Source: Ruminococcus sp.
GTDB taxonomy: Bacteria > Bacillota > Clostridia > Oscillospirales > Ruminococcaceae
Direction: 5' to 3'
Assembly: GCA_017472145.1 (NCBI GenBank)
Contig: JAFUQX010000022.1
Span: 1 to 35,681, forward strand
DNA: 35,681 bases
How positions within the stretch are numbered: position 1 is the stretch's first letter; the number at the start of each line of letters is the position of its first letter. The notes beneath the pieces are model-generated. The model was not told where the DNA came from and made no database searches. It worked only from the letters and a program-made list of their open reading frames with translations. Shown here one piece after another: positions 24,065 through 32,197 of the stretch. A program made the position numbers and the translations under genes.

Positions 24065-26473
24065 ATGAAAAGATGGATCGCTTTTTTGTCAGCCGCAGCC
24101 ATGCTCGCTGTGAATATGCCCGTTTCAGCGGAGTCTTTTACAGGTGAGTTAGGCGTCCCTGAGAGCGCTATATCAATCAATGAAACCAACTTTCCCGACG
24201 CCGTTTTCCGGGAGTATATAAGCACCAAGTTTGATGAGAATGGAGATGGCTGTCTGGAGGACAGCGAGATCTGGACGGTTCGACTGGATCTGTACAATGT
24301 GGAGGGGATCACCTCTCTGAAGGGCATTGAGCTGCTGGAAAACCTCTGGTATCTCAATGCAGGAAGCTGTCCGATAACAGAGATCGACGTCAGCAATAAT
24401 ATGAACCTGGAAGAGCTGTGTCTGAATAATTGTACACAGCTGACAGAAATTGATGTGAGTCGGAATCCGAATCTGACGCATCTTGAAATAGGTTGGACGC
24501 AGATCGCAGCGGTCGATGTATCAAGAAATCCGCTGTTGGAAGCATTTTGCTGCACGGATACCCTGATCACTGAGCTGGATGTTACCAATAATCCGGCCCT
24601 GACCTTTCTCCACTGCGATCAGAATGCGATCACTTCGCTGGATCTGTCGAAGAATCCTTTGCTTGAGGACCTGGATATCTACAAATGCAGCATACCGGAG
24701 CTGGATCTTTCCAATAATCCTGCTTTGAAATCTTTTTCTGCACGGGAAAGCGGACTGACAAGGATCGATTTTTCCGGATGTCCGGCTCTGGAATCGGTGG
24801 AACTTCTTTACAATGAGATCCCTGAGATCGATGTGACAGGCTGCCCTGAGCTGCGGTATCTATATGTGGACAGAAATCCCATTACATCCATTGATGTGAC
24901 GGGCTGCCCCAAGCTGAAATATCTTTCTGTGCAGCAGATCGATACCATCACTGAAATTGATGTAACAAAGAATCCGGATCTTATAAATCTTCAGGTTTCG
25001 GGGGATGGTATCACGGAGCTGGATATCACGCAGAATTCCTTGCTGGAAACACTGAATGTGGGCTGCTCGATTACAGAGCTTGATGTTACAGATAAGCCGA
25101 ATCTTACACGTCTTGACTGCCGTGGCAGCGGTCTGCTTACGGAGCTTGATGTATCCAAGAATCCACTTCTGGAGTATCTTTATCTTGATTTTTGCAGCGG
25201 TATCACAGCGCTCGACCTGTCGAATAATCCGCTGCTGGAAACGCTCTGGTGTACCAGTCTGCCTATGGGCTATATCAATCTGGAAAATCAGACGGCACTT
25301 ACCGATTTCTGTGCTCCGAGAAGCATCGGCGTAAAGCCGGATATTGTGGGTGAGACACTTGACCTTTCAGAGATCATGCCTGAGAATTTCGATGCTTCCC
25401 GTATGGTCAATATTGGAAACGCCACATTGGAGGGATCGGTCCTCACCATTCTCGATCCTACGGAGGAAATCACCTATGAGTATGATTCCGGCTACAGCGG
25501 TGAAACACTGAGCTTTTCGATTTCGATTGGAACAGTGACCTGTACAAGTGCGCTTGCAGAGCCGATCGAGACACAGACATACACAGGTCAGCCCGTCCAG
25601 CCGGAAATCACGCTTGTATGCGGCCAAAAGGTTATAGAGCCGGAGTATTATACAGTAGAATACCAGAACAATACGGAAACTGGTACAGCTGCGGCGGTCG
25701 TTACGATGACAGATACAAAGAGATATCTGGGTGAATTTACCATTCCCTTCGAGATCGTAAAGGCTTTTCCTGAATATACGGTTCCCACAGGTCTGAAGGC
25801 TGTCTATGGTGATACACTGAGCAGCATAGCCCTTCCTGAGGGATTCACCTGGGAAAATCCGGAAAGTCCTGTTGGAAATGCCGGAACGAGCACAGCTACA
25901 GTGACCTACACACCGGAGGATACGGAGAATTATCAGACGGTGACAGGCATCGAGATGACGATCAGCGTAGCTAAAGCGCTGCCGTTTGTCAATCCTGTAA
26001 TTGCAGAGGGAAGCTATACTGGGGGCGATGCGGTTCCGGAGATTCTTCTTACCAAAAATGACACACCAGGTACGATTTCCTGGAGTGATGGTACGCCAGA
26101 GGTGCTGTCCGGTGGCCAGAATATACTTATCTGGGAATATGTGCCGGAGGATACCACAAACTACAAGTCCATTTCTGGTGAGTTGATTCTGAATGCAAAA
26201 ATGGACCCTGCCAATGGACTTCTTGGCGATGTAAATCTGGACGGTATAGTGAATATAACAGATGCAACGCTGGTGTTGAGTTACTATGCCCAGCAGGGTG
26301 CAAGTTTGAATCCGGCCTTTTCCCTGGATCCGGAACAGGATGCCCTGATTTGCAACCTGGCCGATATAGATGGTGATGGTGTAATTGAAATCAGCGATGC
26401 TACCCTGATTCTGACCTACTATGCAAGATTCGGAGCAGGTCTGTATCCGGAGTGGGATGAGCTGATCGGATAA
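24065..26473 (+). CDS. secreted leucine-rich-repeat protein with dockerin
   Basis: 802 residues with AAAGGAG nine bases before the ATG. Signal peptide to about residue 22 (NMPVSAES). An EF-hand-like loop follows (FDENGDGCLEDSE, about 55-67), then about 15 irregular 21-residue leucine-rich repeats built on units such as TELDVTNNPALTFLHC (about 90-420), a beta-rich region with Ig/MBG-like repeats (about 460-715; YTGQPVQPEIT, VYGDTLSSIALPEGF, YTGGDAVPEIL) and a C-terminal dockerin (about 718-800) with two canonical calcium loops (DVNLDGIVNITD, DIDGDGVIEISD). The dockerin helices (ATLVLSYYAQQG, ATLILTYYARFG) differ from the LNK-type of the other two dockerins here. Probably an accessory binding or adhesion subunit; no enzyme motif is seen. 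Confidence 0.9.
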   Translation: MKRWIAFLSAAAMLAVNMPVSAESFTGELGVPESAISINETNFPDAVFREYISTKFDENGDGCLEDSEIWTVRLDLYNVEGITSLKGIELLENLWYLNAGSCPITEIDVSNNMNLEELCLNNCTQLTEIDVSRNPNLTHLEIGWTQIAAVDVSRNPLLEAFCCTDTLITELDVTNNPALTFLHCDQNAITSLDLSKNPLLEDLDIYKCSIPELDLSNNPALKSFSARESGLTRIDFSGCPALESVELLYNEIPEIDVTGCPELRYLYVDRNPITSIDVTGCPKLKYLSVQQIDTITEIDVTKNPDLINLQVSGDGITELDITQNSLLETLNVGCSITELDVTDKPNLTRLDCRGSGLLTELDVSKNPLLEYLYLDFCSGITALDLSNNPLLETLWCTSLPMGYINLENQTALTDFCAPRSIGVKPDIVGETLDLSEIMPENFDASRMVNIGNATLEGSVLTILDPTEEITYEYDSGYSGETLSFSISIGTVTCTSALAEPIETQTYTGQPVQPEITLVCGQKVIEPEYYTVEYQNNTETGTAAAVVTMTDTKRYLGEFTIPFEIVKAFPEYTVPTGLKAVYGDTLSSIALPEGFTWENPESPVGNAGTSTATVTYTPEDTENYQTVTGIEMTISVAKALPFVNPVIAEGSYTGGDAVPEILLTKNDTPGTISWSDGTPEVLSGGQNILIWEYVPEDTTNYKSISGELILNAKMDPANGLLGDVNLDGIVNITDATLVLSYYAQQGASLNPAFSLDPEQDALICNLADIDGDGVIEISDATLILTYYARFGAGLYPEWDELIG

Positions 26474-26478
26474 AAAAG

Positions 26479-26528
26479 AAAGACTGCTGACAAAGGGCTT
26501 TCCATGCCCAGTCAGCAGTCTTATTTTT
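26479..26528. terminator. bidirectional terminator between LRR gene and nitroreductase
   Basis: Perfect 12-bp stem AAGACTGCTGAC (26480-26491) / GTCAGCAGTCTT (26511-26522) with T-runs on both strands. Confidence 0.88.
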
Positions 26529-26535
26529 CATATCA

Positions 26536-27075
26536 TCAGAAGATCTCGTAGGAAACGGTTTCATCAAGAGGCTTGCGCATGCCTTCAGCATCGTGGCGAT
26601 CCGGCGCTTTGTAAAGAGCCTCCGGGTCGGGATAGCCCACCAGCAGCACATTCACCGGCACATACTTCTCCGGGATGTTGAATTCGCTGCGGATGATCTC
26701 CGGCTTGAAGCGGCACATCCACAGTGTGCCCAGCCCCTGCTCTGTGGCTGCCAGAATCATATGATCGGTGACGATGGTGGCATCGATCTCATGGATATTG
26801 TGTCCGTCATATTTGCGTGTCCAGGCGCATTCTGGCTCGACACAGATAATGATGGCCATGGGTGCATGGTACAGCTCCGGAATGCCGGTGGCCTTTGCCA
26901 TTTTTTCCATGCCCTCCGGCGTCTGCACAACCAGAATCCGCTGAGGCTGAGCGTTTACACCAGTCGGGGCCACCCGTCCGCACTCCAGAATATAGCGGAG
27001 CTTCTCCGGTTCTACCGCCTTGGGCAGATAACCTCGTACAGAATAACGTGTTTTTGCAAGCTCTAAGAAATTCAT
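26536..27075 (-). CDS. nitroreductase-family flavoprotein
   Basis: 179 residues from the ATG at 27075 (MNFLELAKTRYSVRGYLP) with AAGGAA five bases upstream; an in-frame ATG at 27126 lies on a terminator hairpin and is less likely. The FMN-binding signatures are RYSVRGY near 11-17, APTGVNAQPQRILVVQ near 47-62 and TEQGLGTLWMCRF near 120-132. The family uses NAD(P)H and FMN to reduce nitro-compounds, quinones or other electrophiles. Its transcription appears to begin near 27257 and to run through a leader with an intrinsic terminator. Confidence 0.92.
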   Translation of the reverse strand: MNFLELAKTRYSVRGYLPKAVEPEKLRYILECGRVAPTGVNAQPQRILVVQTPEGMEKMAKATGIPELYHAPMAIIICVEPECAWTRKYDGHNIHEIDATIVTDHMILAATEQGLGTLWMCRFKPEIIRSEFNIPEKYVPVNVLLVGYPDPEALYKAPDRHDAEGMRKPLDETVSYEIF

Positions 27076-27125
27076 AACCGTTCCTTTCCGCCGCAGGAGC
27101 ATGTCCGGTGCAGCTTGAAAATACA

Positions 27126-27159
27126 TAAAAAAACAGACTGTAGAAACAGTCCGTTTTTT
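27126..27159 (-). terminator. intrinsic terminator in the nitroreductase leader
   Basis: Read on the minus strand, ACGGACTGT and ACAGTCTGT form a stem (one mismatch) with a TTCT loop, followed by seven T. It lies about 50 bases before the nitroreductase start, so it would end the leader transcript early. The plus strand also has a six-T tail. Confidence 0.75.
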
Positions 27160-27257
27160 ATATTAAAGAGGAAAAAATATGAGAGGTAATACGCACGGAA
27201 CGACACAACAGATGTCATGCACTACATCAGCTGCATCTTCATAGTTCCGCTTTCGTT
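27160..27257 (-). ncRNA. candidate structured leader RNA of nitroreductase
   Basis: The minus-strand transcript can form an outer stem GCGGAAC (27244-27250) with GTTCCGT, and an inner nine-of-ten stem CAGCTGATGT/ACATCTGTTG around AGTGCATG. A tiny reading frame (MKMQLM, 27222-27242) lies within. Together with the downstream terminator it looks like an attenuator or a small RNA. I recognise no described family. The plus strand of the same segment has a 21-codon frame at 27179-27244 with GAGGA upstream but no promoter. Confidence 0.4.
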
Positions 27258-27263
27258 ACTATT

Positions 27264-27292
27264 ATTATACACCATTTTATACATAAAATCAA
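27264..27292 (-). promoter_or_regulatory. promoter of the nitroreductase leader
   Basis: Minus strand TTGATT (27287-27292), 17-bp spacer, TATAAT (27264-27269). The rest of 27293-27480 is AT-rich and I see no gene in it. Confidence 0.65.
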
Positions 27293-27488
27293 GTGGTAAG
27301 AAAGAGAAATAGAGGTCTGTTTTTTGTGCATGTTGCACAACTTTGGGCGAATGAAAATAAGGTTATTGATTGAAATCATAACGGGGACTTTTTTGGACGA
27401 AAGCTGTGATGTATATTTTTGTAAGTGCACGAAAAAGGCCGGGTTCTTCGCCCGATCAGATTCTTAGAAAATTTTTTTGAAAAAGGGC

Positions 27489-27517
27489 TTGACAAACGAG
27501 CTGGAATGGTGTATAAT
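27489..27517 (+). promoter_or_regulatory. tRNA operon promoter
   Basis: TTGACA (27489-27494), 17-bp spacer, TATAAT (27512-27517), both perfect; about 50 bases before the first tRNA. Confidence 0.92.
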
Positions 27518-27569
27518 ATAAAAGCTGGTTTATGAAACGAAAATCCGCTTTTATAACCTGCTATGACAT

Positions 27570-27658
27570 GGAGAGATGTCCGAGTGGTTTAAGGAGCTGG
27601 TCTTGAAAACCAGTGATTCCGCAAGGAACCGTGGGTTCGAATCCCACTCTCTCCGCCA
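27570..27658 (+). tRNA. tRNA-Ser (UGA)
   Basis: Full class II cloverleaf: acceptor GGAGAGA/TCTCTCC, anticodon loop CTTGAAA with anticodon TGA, a long variable arm (GATTCCGCAAGGAACC), T-loop GTTCGAATC and encoded CCA at 27656-27658. Confidence 0.97.
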
Positions 27659-27667
27659 AATATTTTT

Positions 27668-27757
27668 GCAGAAATACCCAAGTGGTGAAGGGGCTCCCCT
27701 GCTAAGGGAGTAGGTCGGGAAACCGGCGCGAGGGTTCAAATCCCTCTTTCTGCGCCA
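27668..27757 (+). tRNA. tRNA-Ser (GCU)
   Basis: Acceptor GCAGAAA/TTTCTGC, anticodon loop CTGCTAA with anticodon GCT, a long variable arm around TAGGTCGGGAAACCGGC, T-loop GTTCAAATC and encoded CCA at 27755-27757. Nine bases after the previous tRNA, same transcript. Confidence 0.97.
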
Positions 27758-27760
27758 TGA

Positions 27761-27789
27761 AACACGCAATTTTATGTTGCGTGTTTTTT
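27761..27789 (+). terminator. terminator of the tRNA-Ser operon
   Basis: Nine-bp stem AACACGCAA (27761-27769) / TTGCGTGTT (27777-27785) followed by a T-run to 27789. Confidence 0.9.
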
Positions 27790-27821
27790 GTTTATCATCT
27801 GAAAAGAAAGGAATCACCATC

Positions 27822-28574
27822 ATGAGAGCAGTTATCACAGGAGCGACCTCAGGCCTGGGACGGGATATGGCGGTTTTGCTGTCCAGAAGCGGCTGGGATC
27901 TGATTCTGACCGGGCGTAATGAGAAGGAGCTGGAATTCCTGAAGAAAAAGCTTCCCACGGATGTTCAGACGATTGCATTGGATTTATCGGAGGAAAAAGC
28001 GCCTTTCCGGCTGTACAAATTCTGTCAGGGGAAGCGTGTGGATCTGCTGGTGAACAATGCCGGCTTTGGAGCATATGGCCCATTTTCCGATGTGAAGCTG
28101 AAAACCGAGCTGGATATGATTTCTGTGAATGTCCGTGCAGTTCATATTCTGACCAAGCTCTTTCTCCGGGATTTTCGCCGGAGGAATCACGGACGGATCC
28201 TCAATGTGGCCTCCATTGCCGGGCTGATGACCGGGCCGCTGATGTCCACATATTATGCGACCAAGAATTATGTAGTTCGCTTGTCTCTGGCTCTTTCCGA
28301 GGAGCTGCGCCGGGAGGGAAGCAATGTGACAGTGAGTGTGCTTTGCCCTGGTCCGGTTCGTACGCGCTTTAATGAAAGAGCCGGAGCCAACTTCCGTCCG
28401 TCCTCAATGACCAGCGGGGAAGTGGCCAGATATGCACTGGAGCAGACGCTGGAGGGCAGAAAGCTCATTGTTCCAGGCACGATGATGAAGCTGTCGGCGG
28501 TGGTGACTCAGCTGGTACCTCACACCATTCTGCCGGGAATCCTTTATGAGATCCAGTCCCGGCGGGGCCGGTGA
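27822..28574 (+). CDS. short-chain dehydrogenase/reductase (SDR)
   Basis: 250 residues from the ATG at 27822 (MRAVITGATSGLGRDMAVLL) with AAAGGAA upstream; a farther in-frame start at 27774 lies inside the terminator. Classical SDR signatures are present: the NAD(P)-binding GATSGLG near 6-12, LVNNAGFGAYG near 75-85, the catalytic Ser in VASIAG and the YYATKNY motif with catalytic Tyr and Lys. PGPVRTRF is the post-catalytic loop. The substrate is unknown; the family includes ketoacyl, steroid and sugar reductases. No promoter seen, so it may depend on read-through from the tRNA unit. Confidence 0.9.
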   Translation: MRAVITGATSGLGRDMAVLLSRSGWDLILTGRNEKELEFLKKKLPTDVQTIALDLSEEKAPFRLYKFCQGKRVDLLVNNAGFGAYGPFSDVKLKTELDMISVNVRAVHILTKLFLRDFRRRNHGRILNVASIAGLMTGPLMSTYYATKNYVVRLSLALSEELRREGSNVTVSVLCPGPVRTRFNERAGANFRPSSMTSGEVARYALEQTLEGRKLIVPGTMMKLSAVVTQLVPHTILPGILYEIQSRRGR

Positions 28575-28621
28575 GAAACCGTTCTGTGCAGAACTTTACA
28601 GAATTTGGCGGAGAATTTCTC

Positions 28622-28650
28622 TTGACAAATGGGGGAGAATCTGCTACACT
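28622..28650 (+). promoter_or_regulatory. promoter of HD-domain gene
   Basis: TTGACA (28622-28627), 17-bp spacer, TACACT (28645-28650). Almost the same sequence recurs at the perR promoter (29342-29370). Confidence 0.82.
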
Positions 28651-28677
28651 GAGACTGTACAGAAAGGATGATGCTGT

Positions 28678-29211
28678 GTGCTGCACGCAATCGGATCAAA
28701 GAAAGAGCTGACCGAGCTGGAGTATTATGTTTACGTGGCGGATATTCTGGAGAATGAGCTGGTTCAAGGGCTGAAGAATTATCGTCACCACATTTCGACC
28801 AATCGTTTTCAGCACTGTGTGAATGTATCTTACTATAATTATCTGATCTGCCGTTTTTTTCATCTGGATGCGGCATCGGCGGCCCGGGCCGGACTGCTCC
28901 ATGATTTGTATTATTATGACACAAAGACTTATCGCAAAGTACGCCGGCGGAGTTCGGAGGCGATACAGTCTCACAATGCCCATCACCCGAATGTGGCGCT
29001 GAACAATGCTTGTGCGCTTTTTGCGGTGAATGCGGTTGAGGAGGATATCATTACGAAGCATATGTGGCCACTGACCAAGGCGAGACCTCAGTATAAGGAG
29101 GGGTATGTGATCGTGGTGGTGGATAAATATTGTGCTGCGCTGGAGGTGCTTGCGCCGAAGATGCGTATGGCTATGCAGAAGCTGCGCCGTCTGAAAAAAC
29201 AGGCAGCCTGA
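28678..29211 (+). CDS. HD-domain phosphohydrolase-like protein
   Basis: 177 residues, starting at a GTG at 28678 with AAAGGA nine bases upstream; the nearby ATGs are in other frames. An HD domain can be read: a His in RFQHCVNVSYYNYL, the His-Asp pair in AGLLHDLYYYD near 76-80, HHPNVALNNA and DIITKHMWPLT. The family hydrolyses phosphomonoesters or nucleotides with divalent metals; the substrate is unknown. The C-terminus is basic (KLRRLKKQ). Cytoplasmic. Confidence 0.82.
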   Translation: MLHAIGSKKELTELEYYVYVADILENELVQGLKNYRHHISTNRFQHCVNVSYYNYLICRFFHLDAASAARAGLLHDLYYYDTKTYRKVRRRSSEAIQSHNAHHPNVALNNACALFAVNAVEEDIITKHMWPLTKARPQYKEGYVIVVVDKYCAALEVLAPKMRMAMQKLRRLKKQAA

Positions 29212-29235
29212 GAAAAGTGAATATGAGCACAGGGC

Positions 29236-29262
29236 GGCGGACGAGATGTTCGCCGTCTTTTT
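29236..29262 (+). terminator. terminator after HD-domain gene
   Basis: Imperfect stem GGCGGACGA (29236-29244) / TTCGCCGTC (29249-29257) followed by five T. Confidence 0.7.
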
Positions 29263-29341
29263 CAGCTCAGCAAAAATGCATTTCGTGTATATTTCTCAGG
29301 GATCAGGGAAAAATAGATCATGGGAAAATCGGTCAAAGTGC

Positions 29342-29370
29342 TTGACAAATGCAGGGGAATCTGCTATACT
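29342..29370 (+). promoter_or_regulatory. perR promoter
   Basis: TTGACA (29342-29347), 17-bp spacer, TATACT (29365-29370). An AT-rich partial palindrome (ATAAGTTAT, 29380-29388) just downstream is a possible PerR/Fur site, but it matches consensus only loosely. Confidence 0.82.
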
Positions 29371-29419
29371 GTAATTAACATAAGTTATCAATTGATTCTG
29401 AATTGCATAAAGGAGCGTT

Positions 29420-29815
29420 ATGAGAGGACAGAGCGATACCAAAAACCGGAATACCCTTCAGAGAAGGCTGGTTCTGGAAACCGTGCAGTCTATGCACAAC
29501 CATCCGGATGCCGAGGCCATATATGCCAGAATATCAATGGAAAATCCGCTGGTCAGCAAGGCGACCGTCTACCGGAATCTCAAGCTGCTGTCCAAGCAGG
29601 GACTGATTCTGCACATTCCGATTCCGGACGGAGCTGATTGCTTTGATTTCAACTGCTGCCCGCATTATCACCTGAAGTGCAGGGGCTGCGGCGGAGTATT
29701 TGATGTGGATATGCCCTATCAGAACGATTTGTGCAGCTGCGTTGTCAATAACCGCGGCTTTGTAATTGACGGATACCAGATCGTATTCAGCGGGCTTTGC
29801 CCCGAATGCCAATAA
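29420..29815 (+). CDS. perR: Fur-family regulator, probably PerR
   Basis: 131 residues. The winged helix is [29 protein letters not shown] and [18 protein letters not shown]; the metal sites include [18 protein letters not shown] with the H-x-H pair, and the structural zinc cysteines lie in CRGCG and CPECQ. PerR senses peroxide by iron-catalysed histidine oxidation, Fur senses iron, Zur zinc. The adjacent rubrerythrin gene argues for PerR. AAAGGAG eight bases before the ATG. Confidence 0.85.
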   Translation: MRGQSDTKNRNTLQRRLVLETVQSMHNHPDAEAIYARISMENPLVSKATVYRNLKLLSKQGLILHIPIPDGADCFDFNCCPHYHLKCRGCGGVFDVDMPYQNDLCSCVVNNRGFVIDGYQIVFSGLCPECQ

Positions 29816-29841
29816 ATTTTATTCTGAATGGAGGAACCATT

Positions 29842-30381
29842 ATGGAACTGAAAGGAACAAAAACCGAAGCAAATCTGAGAGCCGCATTTTCCGGCGAATC
29901 TGAAGCCAGGAACAAGTACACCTACTTTGCATCCAAGGCGAAGAAGGAAGGCTATGTACAGATTGCCAAGCTGTTCGAGGAAACGGCCAATAATGAGAAG
30001 GAACACGCAAAAATCTGGTTCAAGCTGCTGTATGGTGCAGATATGCGTACCACAGCCGAGAATCTGGCTGAGGCTGCGGCTGGAGAGAACTATGAGTGGA
30101 CAGATATGTATGCTACCTTTGCGAAGGAAGCAAGAGAAGAAGGCTTTGACCACATTGCATTCCTCTTTGAGGAGGTTGGCAAGATCGAAAAGATGCATGA
30201 GGAGCGCTACCGCAAGCTGCTGGCCAATGTAGAGGGCGGTCTGGTGTTCTCCAAGGATGGCGACACCATCTGGGAGTGCGCAAACTGCGGCCACATCTGT
30301 ATTGGACCGAAGGCTCCGCAGGTCTGTCCGGTTTGTGCCCACCCGCAGGCTTACTTTATGGTGAAGGCAGAGAATTATTAA
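29842..30381 (+). CDS. rbr: rubrerythrin
   Basis: 179 residues from the ATG at 29842 ([20 protein letters not shown]) with TGGAGG upstream. The N-terminal diiron ferritin-like domain has E and ExxH ligands in [34 protein letters not shown] and [13 protein letters not shown]; the C-terminus is a rubredoxin domain (CANCGH and CPVCAH). It reduces peroxide in anaerobes. It lies 26 bases after perR and one base before the ClC gene, so all three are likely cotranscribed and controlled by PerR. Confidence 0.95.
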   Translation: MELKGTKTEANLRAAFSGESEARNKYTYFASKAKKEGYVQIAKLFEETANNEKEHAKIWFKLLYGADMRTTAENLAEAAAGENYEWTDMYATFAKEAREEGFDHIAFLFEEVGKIEKMHEERYRKLLANVEGGLVFSKDGDTIWECANCGHICIGPKAPQVCPVCAHPQAYFMVKAENY

Positions 30382-30382
30382 G

Positions 30383-31672
30383 ATGGATGCAAAACGCATA
30401 TGGACGCATGGAAGGATTCGTGCCCTGCGGTGTCTGATTCACACTTTGTCACATTTGCGTTTGTTTCTGCGCTGGCTGATCTTGTCCCTGGTTACCGGAC
30501 TGGGAATCGGGGGCATAGGCAGCCTTTTTGCGTTGTGTATGACAAAAGCGGTGACGCTGCGTACAGAGCACCCGTGGATTATGTTTTTTCTGCCGGCCGG
30601 CGGTATTCTGATCGTGCTCCTGTATCGGTTGTTCCGGTATCAGAATGACCGGGGCACAAATATGGTAATTGCCTCGATTCATGCAGAGGGTGAAATCCCG
30701 TGGAAAATGGCACCGATGATTTTCATCTCCACGGTGATTACCCATCTGGTAGGCGGCTCGGCCGGACGGGAGGGTGCGGCCTTGCAGATGGGCGGCAGTC
30801 TGGGTGCAGTTCTGGGCCGAAGGCTGAAAATGTGTGATACAGACCGGAGAGTGCTGGTAATGTGCGGTATGAGCGCCGTATTCTCCGCCGGATTTGGAAC
30901 GCCTCTGGCGGCGGCTATTTTTGCTATGGAGATCGGCAGTGTGGGCGTGATGTATTATGCAGCCCTGGTTCCCTGCGCCATTTCCTCTCTGACGGCGTGG
31001 CGGCTGGCGGTATTTTTAGGGGTGAAGCATGATAATTTTGCCATTGGTACATTTCCGGAGCTGAGTATTCCCGGTGCGCTGTGGATCGTGCTTCTGGGCG
31101 TGCTTTGTGCTGGTCTGAGCGTGCTGTTCTGCATGACGCTGCACAAAACCAATACCATTCTGAAGAAGACGCTGAAGAATCCTTACATACGCATTGCCGC
31201 AGCCGGATGTATTCTGATCGCAGTGAGCCTGATCCTTGGCAATCAGGATTTTCTGGGGGCCGGTGTGCCTGTAATTGAGCGTGCTCTGGAGGGCCGGGTG
31301 GTCTGGTATGCCTTCCTGCTGAAGATCCTGTGTACAGCTATCACCATTGAGGCTGGATACAAGGGCGGTGAAATCGTTCCCTCCTTCTTTATCGGAGCGA
31401 CCTTTGGCTGTCTTTTCGGGCAGATCACAGGCTTTTCGCCGGAGCTGTGTGCAGCAGTAGGCATGGTTGCTATTTTCTGCGGCGTAACGAATTGCCCCAT
31501 CAGTTCCATGCTCATTGCCTTTGAAATGTTCCAGTTCCAGAATCCGGCCTATTTTCTTATTGGTGTGGCCGTCAGCTATATGCTCTCGGGCTACTACGGT
31601 CTTTACCGGGATCAGCGCATTGTCTATTCCAAGTACGAGCCGAAATATATCAATCGCCATACAAAGAGTTGA
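30383..31672 (+). CDS. ClC-family chloride channel/exchanger
   Basis: 429 residues, about ten to twelve hydrophobic segments. The selectivity region GGSAGREGAALQMGGSLG (about 123-140) holds the gating glutamate, FSAGFGTPLAAAIFAMEI follows, and GYKGGEIVPSFFIGATFGCLFG (about 328-349) is the second P-loop. Because the gating Glu is present, this is not the fluoride CLC-F type, which has Met. Anion exchange is expected; the ion is unproven. One base separates it from rubrerythrin and I see no good ribosome binding site, so translational coupling is likely. No CBS domain. Confidence 0.9.
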   Translation: MDAKRIWTHGRIRALRCLIHTLSHLRLFLRWLILSLVTGLGIGGIGSLFALCMTKAVTLRTEHPWIMFFLPAGGILIVLLYRLFRYQNDRGTNMVIASIHAEGEIPWKMAPMIFISTVITHLVGGSAGREGAALQMGGSLGAVLGRRLKMCDTDRRVLVMCGMSAVFSAGFGTPLAAAIFAMEIGSVGVMYYAALVPCAISSLTAWRLAVFLGVKHDNFAIGTFPELSIPGALWIVLLGVLCAGLSVLFCMTLHKTNTILKKTLKNPYIRIAAAGCILIAVSLILGNQDFLGAGVPVIERALEGRVVWYAFLLKILCTAITIEAGYKGGEIVPSFFIGATFGCLFGQITGFSPELCAAVGMVAIFCGVTNCPISSMLIAFEMFQFQNPAYFLIGVAVSYMLSGYYGLYRDQRIVYSKYEPKYINRHTKS

Positions 31673-31686
31673 TTTGCGTATATATA

Positions 31687-31734
31687 AAAACCGGGTGACT
31701 ATTCCACAGGGACAGTCACCCGGTTTTGTTCTTT
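31687..31734. terminator. bidirectional terminator after ClC gene
   Basis: Perfect 14-bp stem AAAACCGGGTGACT (31687-31700) / AGTCACCCGGTTTT (31714-31727) with a T-rich tail on the plus strand and A-rich 5' flank that serves the minus strand. Confidence 0.92.
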
Positions 31735-31748
31735 TGATGGAGAAGGGT

Positions 31749-32093
31749 TTATTCGATGGTGAGTCTTGTACCGCACTTACCACAGAATTCAAATGTATAC
31801 TTTTCATCGAACTTTGTGCCGCATGTACCGCATACACGGAGACCCTTCAGAGAGTGCAGATCGGCCTTCATGCTGTTGATTCTTCTCTTTCTGTCGTCGA
31901 TGTCGGCGCAGAGAGCAGAATAGTCACCCTTCGGATTTGCATAATACTGACGTCCGATTTCCTGCATAACCTCCTGGATGCGCTCCTGTTCGTATGCAAT
32001 CTTCTTCTTCAGGTTGTTGGTGTCGGATGCGGCTTTGGACATATCAGAAACGCCCTTGCCTGCACCAGAAATTTTTTCGAAAATACCAGCCAT
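31749..32093 (-). CDS. coiled-coil protein with C-terminal zinc ribbon
   Basis: 114 residues from the ATG at 32093 with AGGAG nine bases upstream. Residues 1-80 are helical and charged (TNNLKKKIAYEQERIQEVMQ, DDRKRRINSMKADLHSL), likely a coiled coil; the tail has two CxxC pairs (CGTCGTKFDEKYTFEFCGKCGT), a zinc ribbon. No signal peptide or membrane segment. The family is common in Ruminococcaceae; function unknown, possibly protein-protein contact. Transcribed from its own promoter. Confidence 0.82.
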   Translation of the reverse strand: MAGIFEKISGAGKGVSDMSKAASDTNNLKKKIAYEQERIQEVMQEIGRQYYANPKGDYSALCADIDDRKRRINSMKADLHSLKGLRVCGTCGTKFDEKYTFEFCGKCGTRLTIE

Positions 32094-32132
32094 AGTAAAT
32101 CGCTCCTATTCGTTATGTAATATACTATATAA

Positions 32133-32161
32133 ATTATACATCTTTTCCGGCACGCTGTCAA
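32133..32161 (-). promoter_or_regulatory. promoter of zinc-ribbon gene
   Basis: Minus strand TTGACA (32156-32161), 17-bp spacer, TATAAT (32133-32138). It starts 40 bases beyond the 3' end of the GH26-like gene. Confidence 0.88.
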
Positions 32162-32197
32162 GTATTTTTATAGTGAAATTCTAAAACAGCGGAATAT

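Noticed and set aside
27179-27244. Plus-strand 21-codon ORF with GAGGA upstream
   Set aside because: No plus-strand promoter is seen and it overlaps the minus-strand leader; Ser/Thr-rich composition gives no family hint.
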